This document shows, one piece after another, positions 29,701 to 41,479 of a DNA stretch of 64,000 nt. The stretch is from Pelodera strongyloides (lineage: Eukaryota; Nematoda; Chromadorea; Rhabditida; Rhabditidae), in assembly GCA_036852015.1 (NCBI GenBank), contig JAANDG010000723.1, positions 1-64,000 on the forward strand. Reading direction: 5' to 3'. The first letter of the stretch is position 1, and the number at the start of each line of letters is the position of its first letter. A model generated the notes under the pieces. The model had not been told where the DNA came from. It did no database searches and saw only the letters and a program-made list of their open reading frames with translations. The position numbers were made by a program, and so were the translations under genes.

Positions 29701-31302
29701 TCCCAAACGCACTTACTACAGGTACGCTGTTCTGAAATATTAACGTTCAGACAGGTCTATATGTATATTCATAAGCGGTCATTTAATGATTACTAACGAA
29801 TAGTTTTTAGCGACCCGTACTTCTGGTATCCTTACTCGAGCTACTGGAATCGTTACCACTCTTATTCTTTATGGTATAAGTGATGTAGTGTAATACTGTG
29901 ACAGCATGTGCACGGCGCAGAACACGACATTCTAACTTAAGCAGTAGTCTAGATTTGGTCACACGAAGTTATTCATTTAATCCGAGTTTTGGACAGTTAC
30001 TTCTCGAAAGGGCGTTCGGTTGTGTACTAGAGGTATATTCAGGTACGATTACCCGTCTTACTACAGCCGTTATTACGGTCCATCATACTATCCGCGCACT
30101 TCGCTGTGGACTCCCTACAGCTCGGTAAGCTTTCGACTGCATTTCACTACTAGTTCGTTGCTTATGCCACCCATCATTAAAAAAAGTCTTGCAAAAGTAG
30201 TGTATTGGACGAATTTCCGACAATTTACTAAAACAATACTTTATGCATTAGTTTGCGCGGAACGTTGAATTCAATAAACTGATATGACAAAATTAATATT
30301 TCACTTTTATGAATAAAGCACAAACACTATGCAAATTAGTAGTTAGTACCACTGTTGTAGAGGGTTCTCGACAGTGCGGCAGCATCAGTTAGCCGTGGTC
30401 TGAATATGTACAGGGCAGGTATTTTCTTTCCTCTAAACTACACAAACACGCTGGCCACTATTTGTGCACTACCCATTAAAAGTTTGCACTATCTAACTCA
30501 TCAGACATGAAGGAAACGTTGTGGCTAACGTTTTTGACTTCCATCGTTTATTGTTGCTAACCTGGCGCAGCCTGCTCTGTCGTTTTAGTCGAACCGACCA
30601 CATAACGCGCTTACAGAATATGCGCAAAATTATTCAGAATAATTTATTTCAGTACCGCTATTTCACTAATCCCTACTCTTCCTTCTATTACTACTAAGGT
30701 CGGTGCATTACTCTATAAACTCACGCAGCGGCCGATTTCAGAGCGGTGTAATATTTAACTGCATGGGATATAATACAAGCATAACAGTGGTATCGTTCTA
30801 CATTGCAATGCCATCGCCTTAGCGATAAAAAAAATACAATCATTGTGTTAACATCGTGTCCAAGTCCCGTGTTGTAATTCTGTGAGTAAAACAACTAGCT
30901 GAATCATATATATATATATATATATAATATACCTAAATCCAGTTGTGTGTTGTATTTACATTGACGCGAACTAAAAGTTTCAAAATATTAAACTCCGTCT
31001 GATCGTTCAAACATGTCACATGATAAGTTCCATCCATGATTACTTGTGGCGTCGTCTATGAATGGGATTGTTTATTCTACTAATATGCTTGGGAATTGAT
31101 TTTATGTTACCATTTCAAAAATAATAAGTCCAGTATTTTAGGTCTAATCACTTTTCCCGTGCTCAACAACTACTGGCTCACACCCAATTATTGGGACAAG
31201 CGTTTCAAGGACTATCGCCAGTTGTACACCACCAATAAACCCCAATATTCACCCGAATGGGTCGAAAGTAGTACGAAACAATACCTAGCACAATGGGTTT
31301 AG
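26754..31302 (+). CDS. Tyrosine-rich nematode protein with two alternative C-termini
   Basis: Exons: 26754-26834, 28380-28435, 28671-28709, 29266-29341, 29507-29551, 29630-29721, 29811-29873, 30043-30124. The 3' end is either 30361-30418 plus 31142-31302 (250 residues) or a terminal exon at 30653-30697 (192 residues). Phases agree for both ends and forbid mixing them. The N-terminus is Ser/Arg-rich (RSRSLVVPRSRSLDRSSSLL) and runs into KRTASVPDLTGY, which looks like a phosphorylation segment. The rest is packed with Tyr, Trp, Pro and Ser (for example YDDYWYDRYSYSSPYSTTYG). It has no signal peptide, so it is probably cytoplasmic. The long form ends in a less biased region (NNYWLTPNYWDKRFKDY). 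I do not recognise a named family. A structural or muscle-associated role is only a guess. If exon 29811-29873 is read through, a TGA at 29881 gives a third short end. The exon 5 donor is ambiguous by 3 nt. Confidence 0.75.
27022..27245. mobile_element. Inverted-repeat element in intron 1 of the tyrosine-rich gene
   Basis: Arms include GAGAATTCACTTGAGCG and an inverse near 27212-27235 with CTCTCCCTGAGTTAATTTTT. This is the same family as 5690-6023. A GGGCCGCAGTCG motif at about 26925 may be its outer end. Confidence 0.65.
30907..30929. repeat. (TA)n microsatellite
   Basis: About ten TA units downstream of the short-isoform terminal exon. Confidence 0.85.
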
Positions 31303-31390
31303 ACCTTTTCAATATTACCCACATTATTTTCTTGCCCGTACTTTGTCCATATCTATGCTTGTAATTCTTTCCAAATTGTTCGCAATGAAC

Positions 31391-31396
31391 AATAAA
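31391..31396 (+). other. Polyadenylation signal AATAAA
   Basis: Located about 90 bases past the stop of the long isoform of the tyrosine-rich gene, with no earlier AATAAA in between. Confidence 0.55.
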
Positions 31397-32039
31397 TAGT
31401 ACAATTAATAATCGACATCACCACGCCACTATAAGTCTCAATAACTTAGTGCACGGCCTAAAATACTTTTTTTTTAATAGAAATGCGAACCGTTTTATTA
31501 CTGCTTTTGCTAGTAATTGGGTTACCATGCTTGGTTTTCAGCTTATTGATCTAGTACAAACAACCCCTTTTCAATGTCTTGCTTCAATGAAATGAAATTT
31601 ATCGAATAAATTTTTTATTGAATCTGGTGGGCTGTGATATTGTCGGTGGAAAGAAGTAGGAAAGAAGTTGCTGCGACGATTAGGAGTTGGTGTTAAGGAT
31701 TTGTTTCGGACTATCAACATTCAAATGAGCGAGATGTTGGTCTCCAACTTTTCCCTAAGTTGCCTGAAGAAAATGTATGCTTCCTGGAACACATGGTCTA
31801 TCATGTCCAGTAAATCATAATCAAGCGCGCTTTGGAATTTAACTTTATCCCAAAGCTTAGGCAAGAGTTCACGTACTAACATCATACAATAGTAAAATAC
31901 AATAGAAAGTAAAGAATGAGCAAACACCAGACATCGGCCCTGAACAGCACCAAGACACAACGGGAGTGTTTGCATGCCTGTAAATTAAATATATCTGTCA
32001 ACTGAAACGCACGCAAAAAATTTATGTCATTTCATAAAT

Positions 32040-32493
32040 ACAGGCCCACGAGAAAAAAGTTTTCCTCACTTTACTTGCACAAGGTTTCCGGAATTTCAGA
32101 AATATTACTGTGAAAACCGCATTTCGTTACACCTAGAACTCGCAGAGTTATTCACCGGCAAACTGTTCGATCAGGACCCGTAGTCAGAATCATTTTTTGC
32201 GCTTTTAGAGCATTGCAGTATTTTAAACGCCTTGTTATGTATAAGCGCAGGCATGATCTTCATTAGTTTAACCATTATAATGTAGAGAAAGAATGCAAAC
32301 GGACGGTTCTGGACCGTAACAACGTATTTTGACATCGCTGACTACGGTATCTGGCCGGACAGTTTGCCGGGGCATAACTCTGCGCGTTCTAGGCGTAAAG
32401 AAATGCGGTTTTCACAGTAATATTTCTGAGATTCCGAACATTCTGTGCAAGCAAAGTGAGGAAATTTTTTCGCGTGGGCCTGTCCCTTTAAAG
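32040..32493. mobile_element. GGACAGGCCCA-type palindromic element
   Basis: The left end reads CAGGCCCACGAGAAAAAAG. The right end reads GCGTGGGCCTGTCCCTTTAA. The arms pair over about 200 bp each. Close relatives are at 17.98, 48.12 and 58.30 kb. Confidence 0.85.
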
Positions 32494-33186
32494 AAAGGGC
32501 TGCGTCACAAATCTATCGCAAAAAGAAAGTCAATTCCTGCTTGTACCACAATGCCTGGATGTGCGTTTCTTCTATCTTTTCAACCTAACGCCCGTTTACT
32601 TCGGAGCCGCGAAGAACAATGAGCATAATTTAGCAACGTCTACTTACCAGTCAAAGTTAGCGGCGTTAAGCACAAATTTGGTGTGTTTGACGCGGGAAGC
32701 GATGAAAATTAAGACAAACATTCACACATCCTCCTAACTATAAAACAATTCCGTGTTCTTGCTCGGTATGAAATTCTCAGCATCGTTTCCTGTGCAATTT
32801 TTGATCTTGCATTCGAAAATTAACGCTTCGGATTTGGCATGAACGAGACGGCATCCGGAGTTGGATTGGAAAACAACTTGCGTCTCGTGCCATTTGCGTT
32901 AGTGAAGGATTAGTCATAAGCTTCCCATTAAGGCATTTCCGGTGTTTAGGGCACACCTCCTGTACAACATCTATATCAGGCAATAAAAGTAGTCGGTCGC
33001 GCGATTCGCTACTTTAACTGTAAAATACACTGCCCAAAAGTATTTTCACCCGCAACTTGTTGCCCCAAATGGTCAAGACCATTTGAGCGGTTTCCAGCTC
33101 AGCCCCGCTGCATTATTGTACACATCGTGAACATTTTACCCTGGCTGTTGCGCGCACAACTCTCAAAGGTTTCCTTTATTTAGGTA

Positions 33187-36100
33187 ATGTACGAAGCATC
33201 TTCAATGTTAGTGGTCTGCCTCATCTTGGGATCTGTGTTCGCCGTAAGAGTTTCCAATACTGAAGATCGCAAGATCTCTGGCACAATGCGCTCTGGTGGT
33301 GTTGTTCGAGTTGGACATCTTCTCCCTAACAATCCGGCCATTCTTCATGAACCCGAGATTCTCAGAATGTGTGCTCTCGACCTGAAGGAGCGCAAGATTC
33401 TACCCAAGAACTTTACCCTGCAGTACGTATACGTTTCATTTAATATTATTTCATTTATCCGGAAGCTTGAAATCAATGGAATAGCTGGTTAACATGCACT
33501 TAGCCGTAGTAAGTATATGATGTTTAAAACGAATTCGTAAATAAGTCGGCTTTTCAGAATTTTCACTATGGAAAGTTGCAACCAATTCAGTGGTGTTGAA
33601 AACGGAGCTTACTTGCATTATATGAAGAATACGACCGTTTACTTCGGACCTGGCTGTAACAATGGTTAGAGAAATAACATTGCATTAAGAAATTGCCTCA
33701 AAACGACCATCTGCTGACAAAACGGGTGCACCAAACGATGCATTTTAACATTGCTGAAACGTTGTATAGATCTTTTGATCGAGTGATTTGCAGAGATGTT
33801 GGTTATCGGCCGTTTGGCACCTCGCTGGAATGTGCCCATCATTGCACACATGTCCGGAGACGATATTCTTTCGGACAGATCAGTTTTCCCAACTCTCGGA
33901 TCAGTTGCCCTAACGTCTGCTTCTGAAATGGCTAGAGCCACACTTTCCTTCTTGCAACTCAACAACTGGGATCAGGTACTGCAACATATTATTTACTAAA
34001 TTAAATGGATTTTGAAGAATGCGTGGCAAACATGGAAAACATTTCAGAGAATAGTCCCTTGTGGACTGCGGTTTTCCATTCTGTAGACAGAGCATATAAC
34101 ACCAACAAAATGTTAGGTTGGGTTTGTGGTCGTGTTATTGATAGAATGTCAGGTTGGATTTGTGCGTCCCTCGGTCAATTTTGAACGGCTGAGCATCCAT
34201 TCACTCGTGAACTTGATCAAGAAAAAGGACATAAATGTGAGTATTTAAATAATCATGCAAAAAATTGTGTAGGGTAAACAACATGACAATATTGTTCATA
34301 GTCTTGCTCATACCCCAATACTTGTCTACTTTAGAGGATATAGTGGTTCCGAACAATATGAGTGTCATAAGACTACTTAGTCATAAGCCAGTTTCGTGAG
34401 ATAGTTGTTATTTTTAGCTTCAAGTGAACTCGCTTGTCGAGTTCGATCCATACGTCTCGGTCGATGAGATTATAGCTTCGGGAAAGCTGAAGCAAATCAA
34501 GTCAACTGCTCGAGGTAGGTTCTCCTTGTATCATTGGAATAGAACATCAGTTCTTCCTCCACCTGCTTGTTCATTATCTCAATAACGTTGCAGTCATTGT
34601 GGTGGAACTCGGAATGGACCTGCATTCGGCAACAAACTTCATGTTGGCCGTTCACCGGAGTGAGATGAAAAACGACGATTATGTGTACATTCTACCTTGG
34701 CTTGCACATGTAAGTTCAGACTACGAACTCTTGCAAGTATTTTGTTTGTGCGAAATGTTTTGCCCGCAATACTTGTTCGCTAATCGTTTTAAAGCATTAG
34801 TCAGGATATTACATTCAGCGGTGTCATTTCGTAAACAACTACGGTAGCGCGCCTTAATATGCGCATGAGTTATTTCAATAGCCCATTGTAAAACAAAAAA
34901 ATAGGAAGATTTCATGCTCCATAGGATCCATAAATGGTCTCATTTCAAGCAAAAAGAAAATAGGGTTCCTTAATTAGTAGTATGGACTTCAGACCAATGA
35001 CCACTATCCTTGGGAAGCAACCACTGTGGACAAGCAAGAAGTGAAGGCCGCTTACGAGAATGCCATTGTTATCACAGCCCACGGATACGACAAGAAGTTC
35101 TTCGATGAGTTCCAGATGAAATTTAGTCAGGCAACTGGGATGCTCAGTACTCATGTGAGCTCTAAGTTAAGGAATTGTTAATGCTATGCATGCATTTTTC
35201 GTATCTTTGATTTCCAACTTCACCTCCAGTACAAATGTACCATTTTTCGTAATGCACATTGAGTACTTTCTCCATTACAGTATGCTACCCTTGCTTATAT
35301 GTCACTCTATGACGCTCTGTTTCTCTACGGTCTGGCGCTGCGGGATGCTTTCGAAGAGCAAGGCGACTACGACGTACACCAGAATGGATCATTTATTTGG
35401 GAGAAGATGACGAACCGGCAGTTCATTGGTTCGGTTTCATATTTTCCGAGTTTTTGAGAATCTTGGGCGGTCATTTTATTAATTTCAGCTTATATTCGAA
35501 AAAAAAAATAAGGAAAATTAATAGGTGCTACGGGACAAGTGCTGATGAATAATAAGGCCATCCGCGTGCCTTCCTATGCAACTTACCACACAACGAATGG
35601 AACACTGAAGATTGTGGTCGAGTTGGAGGCCAAACTGGGAGAGCGAAGCAAGTGCCAGTCGAATGCCGAGCTGTGCTCAGAACATGTTTGTTCCTAAAGT
35701 ATTCGTCGTTGGCTACTATGTTACTATGTATTCAATCATCAATCATTTATTATTACAATAAATGTAATTGCAATCGGGAAGTTTGAGAACGAGATTATCC
35801 TATTTATGTCCCAGATGTGCGGAACATGACATACGAAAAGTAATCTAGGTTGCACATGAGGTGGTCCAATTCTACTGGTCGTCCCATAATGGTCAACTAC
35901 CAAAGGCAGTCCCATCCTGCGGCTTTACTGGTAACTGTCTTTACTACGCTATCAACTGACGAAGCGAAGCCACTCATAAGTGATAGGTCCTCTTTGAAGC
36001 TCTCTTTTGAGATTCATTAACGCTAAGAACAGCACATATCATTTAGGTGCTGAGTGTGACTACACAACTTACTTTATTCTGATGGCCGTTACAGTATTCT

Positions 36101-39100
36101 TACTCACTATTATCCCACTATCCTACTTCATTTACATCAAGCAGTGAGTTGGAGTATTCTTTCAATTTAATATGTTTAATGTATCAAAATATTTGCAACG
36201 GTACAACACAAAGCCAATTTCCCCAAATAAGCCTCCTAGGAAAGAACGTCTTCTATATGATATGACATGGAGAATTCCGAGAGATGCCGTACGACTTCTT
36301 GACTCTTCCAAATCGGTAGGTACCGGACTGACCATTGATTTTGAACTATTTTCTTGGTGTTCATACTGCAGGAAGAACTGAGCCAACTTATTTTCACATA
36401 TTCACAAAAATCAAATCTCCTTTAGAAATCCGAGCATTCTCTTGCAAGCAAATCTCAAAGCAGTGGCTCATTCTCTGGGTCTCTTGGCTCAAAGCAAAAC
36501 GGATTGATTTCCGCTAAACAAGCGACTACAAATGGAGTTCGTGTCGCGATCAAACGCTTCCAACAAATGAGAAACATCACCTTCCAAAAACAGGAACTGA
36601 GAATTCTTAAAGAGGTTAGTGTGGTTTTTCTTACAGTTTTTTGCACTATCTAACGGCTTTTATTTCTACTCCCTGTGGAAACATCGTCTCATCGCTATTC
36701 TATATTTATAAATATATACTGAGACTGTTGCAGCTGAAACTAATCGAAAGCGAGAACCTGAACAAGTTCTATGGAATCTCATTCAACCAACAGAATGAAT
36801 TCATCGTCATGTGGCTGCTTTGTTCTCGCGGAAGTTTGGAGGTGACTTTTAAGGAAAATAATAGAAAAAATGTTTGATGCGCCCTAAAGACAATAAGCTA
36901 GCAGACTAATATGACTGTTTTAGGATATTTTGTTCAACGACGAACTCAAATTGGGTCGCAACTTCCAAGTTTCATTTGCAAAGGATGTTGTGAAGGTGCG
37001 TTCGGACTTGTTGGCACGTGTCTGGTTTTCAAAGAATTGAACATGAGTAAAAAATAATGAACACCAATTTAGGGTCTCACATTCTTGCACGCCACTCCAA
37101 TCGTCTATCATGGACTTCTCTGTCTACAGAATTGTTTGGTTGATTCCAACTGGACAGTAAAGCTGACCAACTTCAGAACGGAAGAAATTATATCTGAAAA
37201 GCTTTATCACAATGAGATCAAACCGGTGATGATAGAGGGAGAAGAAGAGACAGATCGACTCGTTGACAGGAGTAATTGAACTTTTAATCTACTCGAAAGG
37301 AAAATTAAAACCGGGGCATGTAGTTCGATGTTGCTCTACTGGCTATGAATCAAATATAACTTAAGAAACTGATAATATTTCAGAATACATCCAGCAGGCT
37401 CCTGAGATCATTCGTGAGGTAGTGACACGTAAGACCCTGCCAAGAGGATGTCAATCGGCCGATGTCTATGCACTCGGAATGGTACTATATCAGATCCTCT
37501 ACCGTGTTGAACCATTCCACGAAAGGGGAAAATCTATTGCAAGTAAGATTATTAATTTTTGTTCCGGTATAGTGCCTGATATTTTTTGTTTAATAATTTA
37601 TTTACTTGTCACTTGTGGAAACTGTTCTTTCACATCCTATTAAGAATTGATACTATGTTGACCTCTATTTCTTCAGAACTAATGGAGATGATTGCAATGT
37701 CAAACGACGATGATCAGTTGATTCGACCCTCCTTTCCGAGCGCTCAGAAGGATCAAGAAACATACAACTTGCAGGTAAACATGCAGCACTCTTAAATAAT
37801 GTAGAGATCTACTGGAATTATCTGTCAGTTTAGTTTACTCATATTCATAAAATATATGTCTAATTGCAGTTGCTCTCCTGCCTTGAAGCATGTTGGCTGG
37901 AGCTCCCAGAAATGCGTCCCAATGTTAAGAAGATTCGATCAATGGTTAATGCAAATCTGAAGAGCACGTGAGCTTTTGATTCGAATAAAAAAGGAATTAT
38001 GTCTTTGTTTGCTTGGTCATTTTGTCATTTATGACATTTCAGTGGAAAGGGATCCCTTGTCGATCAAATGATGAAGATGATGGAAGAGGTATTATTATCA
38101 ATACTCTCTTTGTAACTCCGGATTCCAATAAAACCGTCAGACGTGATGAACGGCTGGAAAAGAAACCGCTAATTATACAGTCATGTACATTTAGTATACA
38201 ACAAACTTGGAGACCCTTGTCCGTGATCGCACTGCCATGCTTGAAGAGGCACAGAAACAGGCCGACCGTCTACTAAACAACATGCTTCCAAAGTGGGTAG
38301 AAAATGTGTCTCATGCTAGAAAAATACATAAAACAATACGGTGTTTCGTCTAAAATGTTCAATGTTTCACCCTAGATTACGTCATATAAACAGGCCGCGT
38401 ACAGAAGGCCCGATTCGCACAATTAATTGGTTTCTGTGCAAATCTGTAACTTCTGTACGCGGAGGTTCATGTCATATGAAGTGTGTCCCAGTATTTATGC
38501 AAGATGTATTTCTGTAAATTGCTCCAAATTGCTTTCTTTCAGATCAATCGCTGAAGATCTGAAGATCGGAAAACCAGTTCTGCCGCAACTATACCCATGT
38601 GCCACTGTCCTCTTCTCGGACATACGTGGATTCACGCGAATTTCGTCAACTTCAACACCTCTTCAAATTGTCACTTTCCTCAATGACATGTTCTCCGGTT
38701 TTGATGCGATCATCGCCAAACACGACGCTTATAAGGTAGTGTTACCATCACTTTCGCTATTGGATGTTTCTGTCAAACTGTGTCAATGTTTTCATATTAT
38801 AGGTAGAAACGATCGGTGATGCCTATATGATTGTCTCCGGGGTTCCCAAAGAGAACGGTAACTTCCACGTTCAGCACATCGCTGATATCGCGCTGAAGAT
38901 GAGAACGGTGGGTACTTTATAATCCTCGCTGACATATGACATTGTGTGGCTAGATTCAAAAACCTTCACTAAACTAAAATGTGTTTGTTGTGTTGAGAGT
39001 CAGTAAGAAAAGAAGAAAACTGCTGCCCGATTTCATAAAACTCATTTAGTTCGTGAGCAACTTCAAACTGGCACATCGTCCTGAGGAGCTGATGATGGTA

Positions 39101-40276
39101 CGAATTGGTTTCCACTCCGGATCGGTTGCGGCCGGCGTTGTTGGACTTGCTGCGCCCAGGTACGACAACATTTGAAGCTCAATTACTAATCTGCACAGCT
39201 ACTATTAAGACTATTAACATTTTACTATAAAGATGTCGTCGCAATATCCGTTGCGCAGCTTAACCCTTTTGTAATCCCTGCTATTACTGGTGATCAAATC
39301 TTCATACGACAGTAAATTTCCGGCAACCGGAAATTTGGATTAGCAATGCTTTCGCTCAATATTTACTTAAAAGACAAATTTAGTCAGTGACTAAGCGGTA
39401 AGGGGTGAAGAATATCTTAAGGGAAAAATAAGTGGGAAAAGAGTACTAATCAAAGGATAAATTTTAAAACAATGACAGTGCCCAATGAGTAGGTAACACA
39501 TCGACACCTCACCAGGGATCATGATCAGTGGGTTGCCAGAGCCTATGTTTAATAAACAATGTTATGTAACCAACTAATAATAGGGCGCCACTTTTTCTGA
39601 AATTTTAAAGAGTAAATGTACAACATACTTTTGAAAACAGGCTAACAAATCCATGTACTTATGTGACGATTTATCAGATATTGCCTGTTCGGAGATACTG
39701 TGAATATGGCGTCTAGAATGGAGAGCACAGGCGTTGCCAACAAAATTCAGGTATTGATTTGCGTACTCTATATGAAAACATGAAAATACTACAAGATCAC
39801 TCAGACGATAAAATATCCCAGTTGTTAAAATTCTCGCTTTAGATCTCGGAACAGGCGTATAACCTCCTTCACTGTTTCTTTCAACAATTCGTGATGATTG
39901 AGCGGGGAAAGATCGAAATAAAGGTAAGTCATTTTGTTTTGGGTCGCTAGTGTTTCTTTAATCTGCGACTATCGTCATCAGTGTACTGGACAACCTAGTG
40001 AGGGCTGAAACGGGTCGTGGCAAACTGGAACATAGCGACTTTCGTAGTCCCTTTCCAATTATGAACGGTTTACATTGCGTAGTCCTCGTCCGATTCAAAA
40101 GATTTCACTCCCTTTTCTCGCCTTGTCTGCTCTTTCATTTATTAAACTTCTTGGAAATCATTTGCATTTTAATCCAATAAGTGATTATTAAAGAGGCACT
40201 AATTGAATGCACCAATTAATTTCAGGGCAAGGGCGAGTGCCAGACGTACTATCTCGAGGGGAAAAGTAAGAAATAG
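33187..40276 (+). CDS. Receptor guanylyl cyclase (natriuretic-receptor type)
   Basis: Exons: 33187-33422, 33558-33664, 33794-33975, 34153-34236, 34418-34514, 34594-34709, 34981-35154, 35281-35428, 35525 to about 35689, 36047-36143, 36240-36315, 36426-36614, 36734-36841, 36924-36995, 37073-37271, 37384-37542, 37677-37774, 37870-37967, 38043-38088, 38195-38292, 38543-38735, 38803-38907, 39050-39159, 39678-39750, 39843-39923, 40226-40276. These give about 1053 residues, normal for the family. A signal peptide leads into an ANF-receptor ectodomain (to about 436). Then come one membrane span ([20 protein letters not shown]), a kinase-homology domain with AIKRF, a dimerisation helix (LLNNMLPK) and the cyclase domain. 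The cyclase keeps both metal aspartates ([15 protein letters not shown]), the GTP-specifying Glu (VETIGD) and Cys (RYCLFGD), and NMASRM, so it should make cGMP. The kinase-like loop reads KLTNF instead of DFG, as expected for an inactive kinase fold. Its place among nematode gcy genes is unresolved. The donor after exon 9 is weak. A GTAAGA near the stop could extend the tail. Confidence 0.93.
38395..38462. repeat. Small inverted repeat in a cyclase intron
   Basis: CCGCGTACAGAAG (38395-38407) pairs exactly with 38450-38462. GTCATAT occurs as an outer flank on both sides. A relic of a miniature element is the simplest reading. Confidence 0.75.
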
Positions 40277-41479
40277 CGGAATAACGAAGAAGCTGACACG
40301 GCGCAAAAATATTAGCCTTTGGAAACTTATAGCAAAAAATCAAATAGAAAATAAGCTAAAGAAACTTCAATCATTGACATCGAACATTACTACAAATCTC
40401 GAGAAAATATAAGTGCATCTAGTGACATGTGTACCACTGCGTAGTAGTTTTCAGTTTTGATCTTCTATTAAAACGTTGGCTGGTTATGTTATTTATGTGG
40501 CACACAAATCTTTTTTTTTTTCATATTGGCAGAGTCTTAAGTTATTTCGGCTCTGTTTTTTCAATACCTTGTCTTTGGATACGCACATCTTTCAGAATTA
40601 AGTCAAGAGAAAATGAATAAAACAAATGTTTATTATCCTATTTACATGTGCTGCATTTTATGTACTTTTTTACTTCTATTAAGGGAGTTTTAATTTCATT
40701 TAAATCCTTATATGGATGCAATCACTACAAATTCGCTATTTGGTTCTGCTATTTATTCATTAATGAGAGGATAACCACAAATATGGGTACACTTCACCCA
40801 AACCCGAACTCGTCGAAATAACCCACCCGGTTTTGGTGGACTCGGCTAGAACATTTCAGAATCTTGAGGTGAATTGGATTCCCGGCACTGCTAGCTATTT
40901 GGTGCTAGCTATGTGGTTATTTTCCAGCAGTGGTGAAAGTGGGATGGAAGCAGCGAAATTGTAGTGATTACAACTATGTTTCTCGTGTTTCAATTGATGT
41001 TAATTTTGCACCTCGACCCTAGTTAAAAATAACAATGAACATTTCCAATAAATATTTGTTTTGTACATGGCATTAAATCGGGGCGATGCTCCAAGTATTG
41101 CCCGAGCAAATGACTGCGCAATGTTTGGGGATATATAAAACGTATTTGATGCGCAAGCCTTCATTATGTCATTACAGTTCAGGTTAGTTCCAATAGAAAC
41201 AGTATATTATTATGTCATATAAATTCCCAATCGTCCGGTCTTATTCGATGATGGGAGTCTGGTGGTATGGGCATATCTGGTCTCCTCAAGTGATCAGGAA
41301 GCACGTAAAGGTCATCTTTCGCTTCCACTGCACTTCCCATAATGGGAGAGAGAAGATCTGCTGGGAAGATGGGAACACGACTGGTGTCCCATTCAATCCG
41401 GTCGGAGAAGGCACACGTGCTAGAACAGGGAAAACTAAACCTTCGTTTTCAGTACCTGCAAGCTCGAAAGAGTAGGTGA
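40277..41479. other. Spacer between convergent cyclase and F-box genes
   Basis: Includes the cyclase 3' UTR, with an AATAAA at 40616-40621, and the F-box gene 3' flank. No additional coding block was identified. Confidence 0.5.
40616..40621 (+). other. Polyadenylation signal AATAAA
   Basis: About 340 bases after the cyclase stop. It is a candidate for the cyclase transcript end. Confidence 0.5.

Larger units (their letters stand above)
31303..33186. other. Spacer between the tyrosine-rich gene and the guanylyl cyclase
   Basis: Contains the 3' UTR of the long isoform, a palindromic element (32.04-32.49 kb) and the cyclase upstream region. An AATAAA lies at 31391-31396. A short palindrome (CAAATGGTCAAGACCATTTG) lies near 33067-33086. 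No other gene was seen. Confidence 0.5.
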
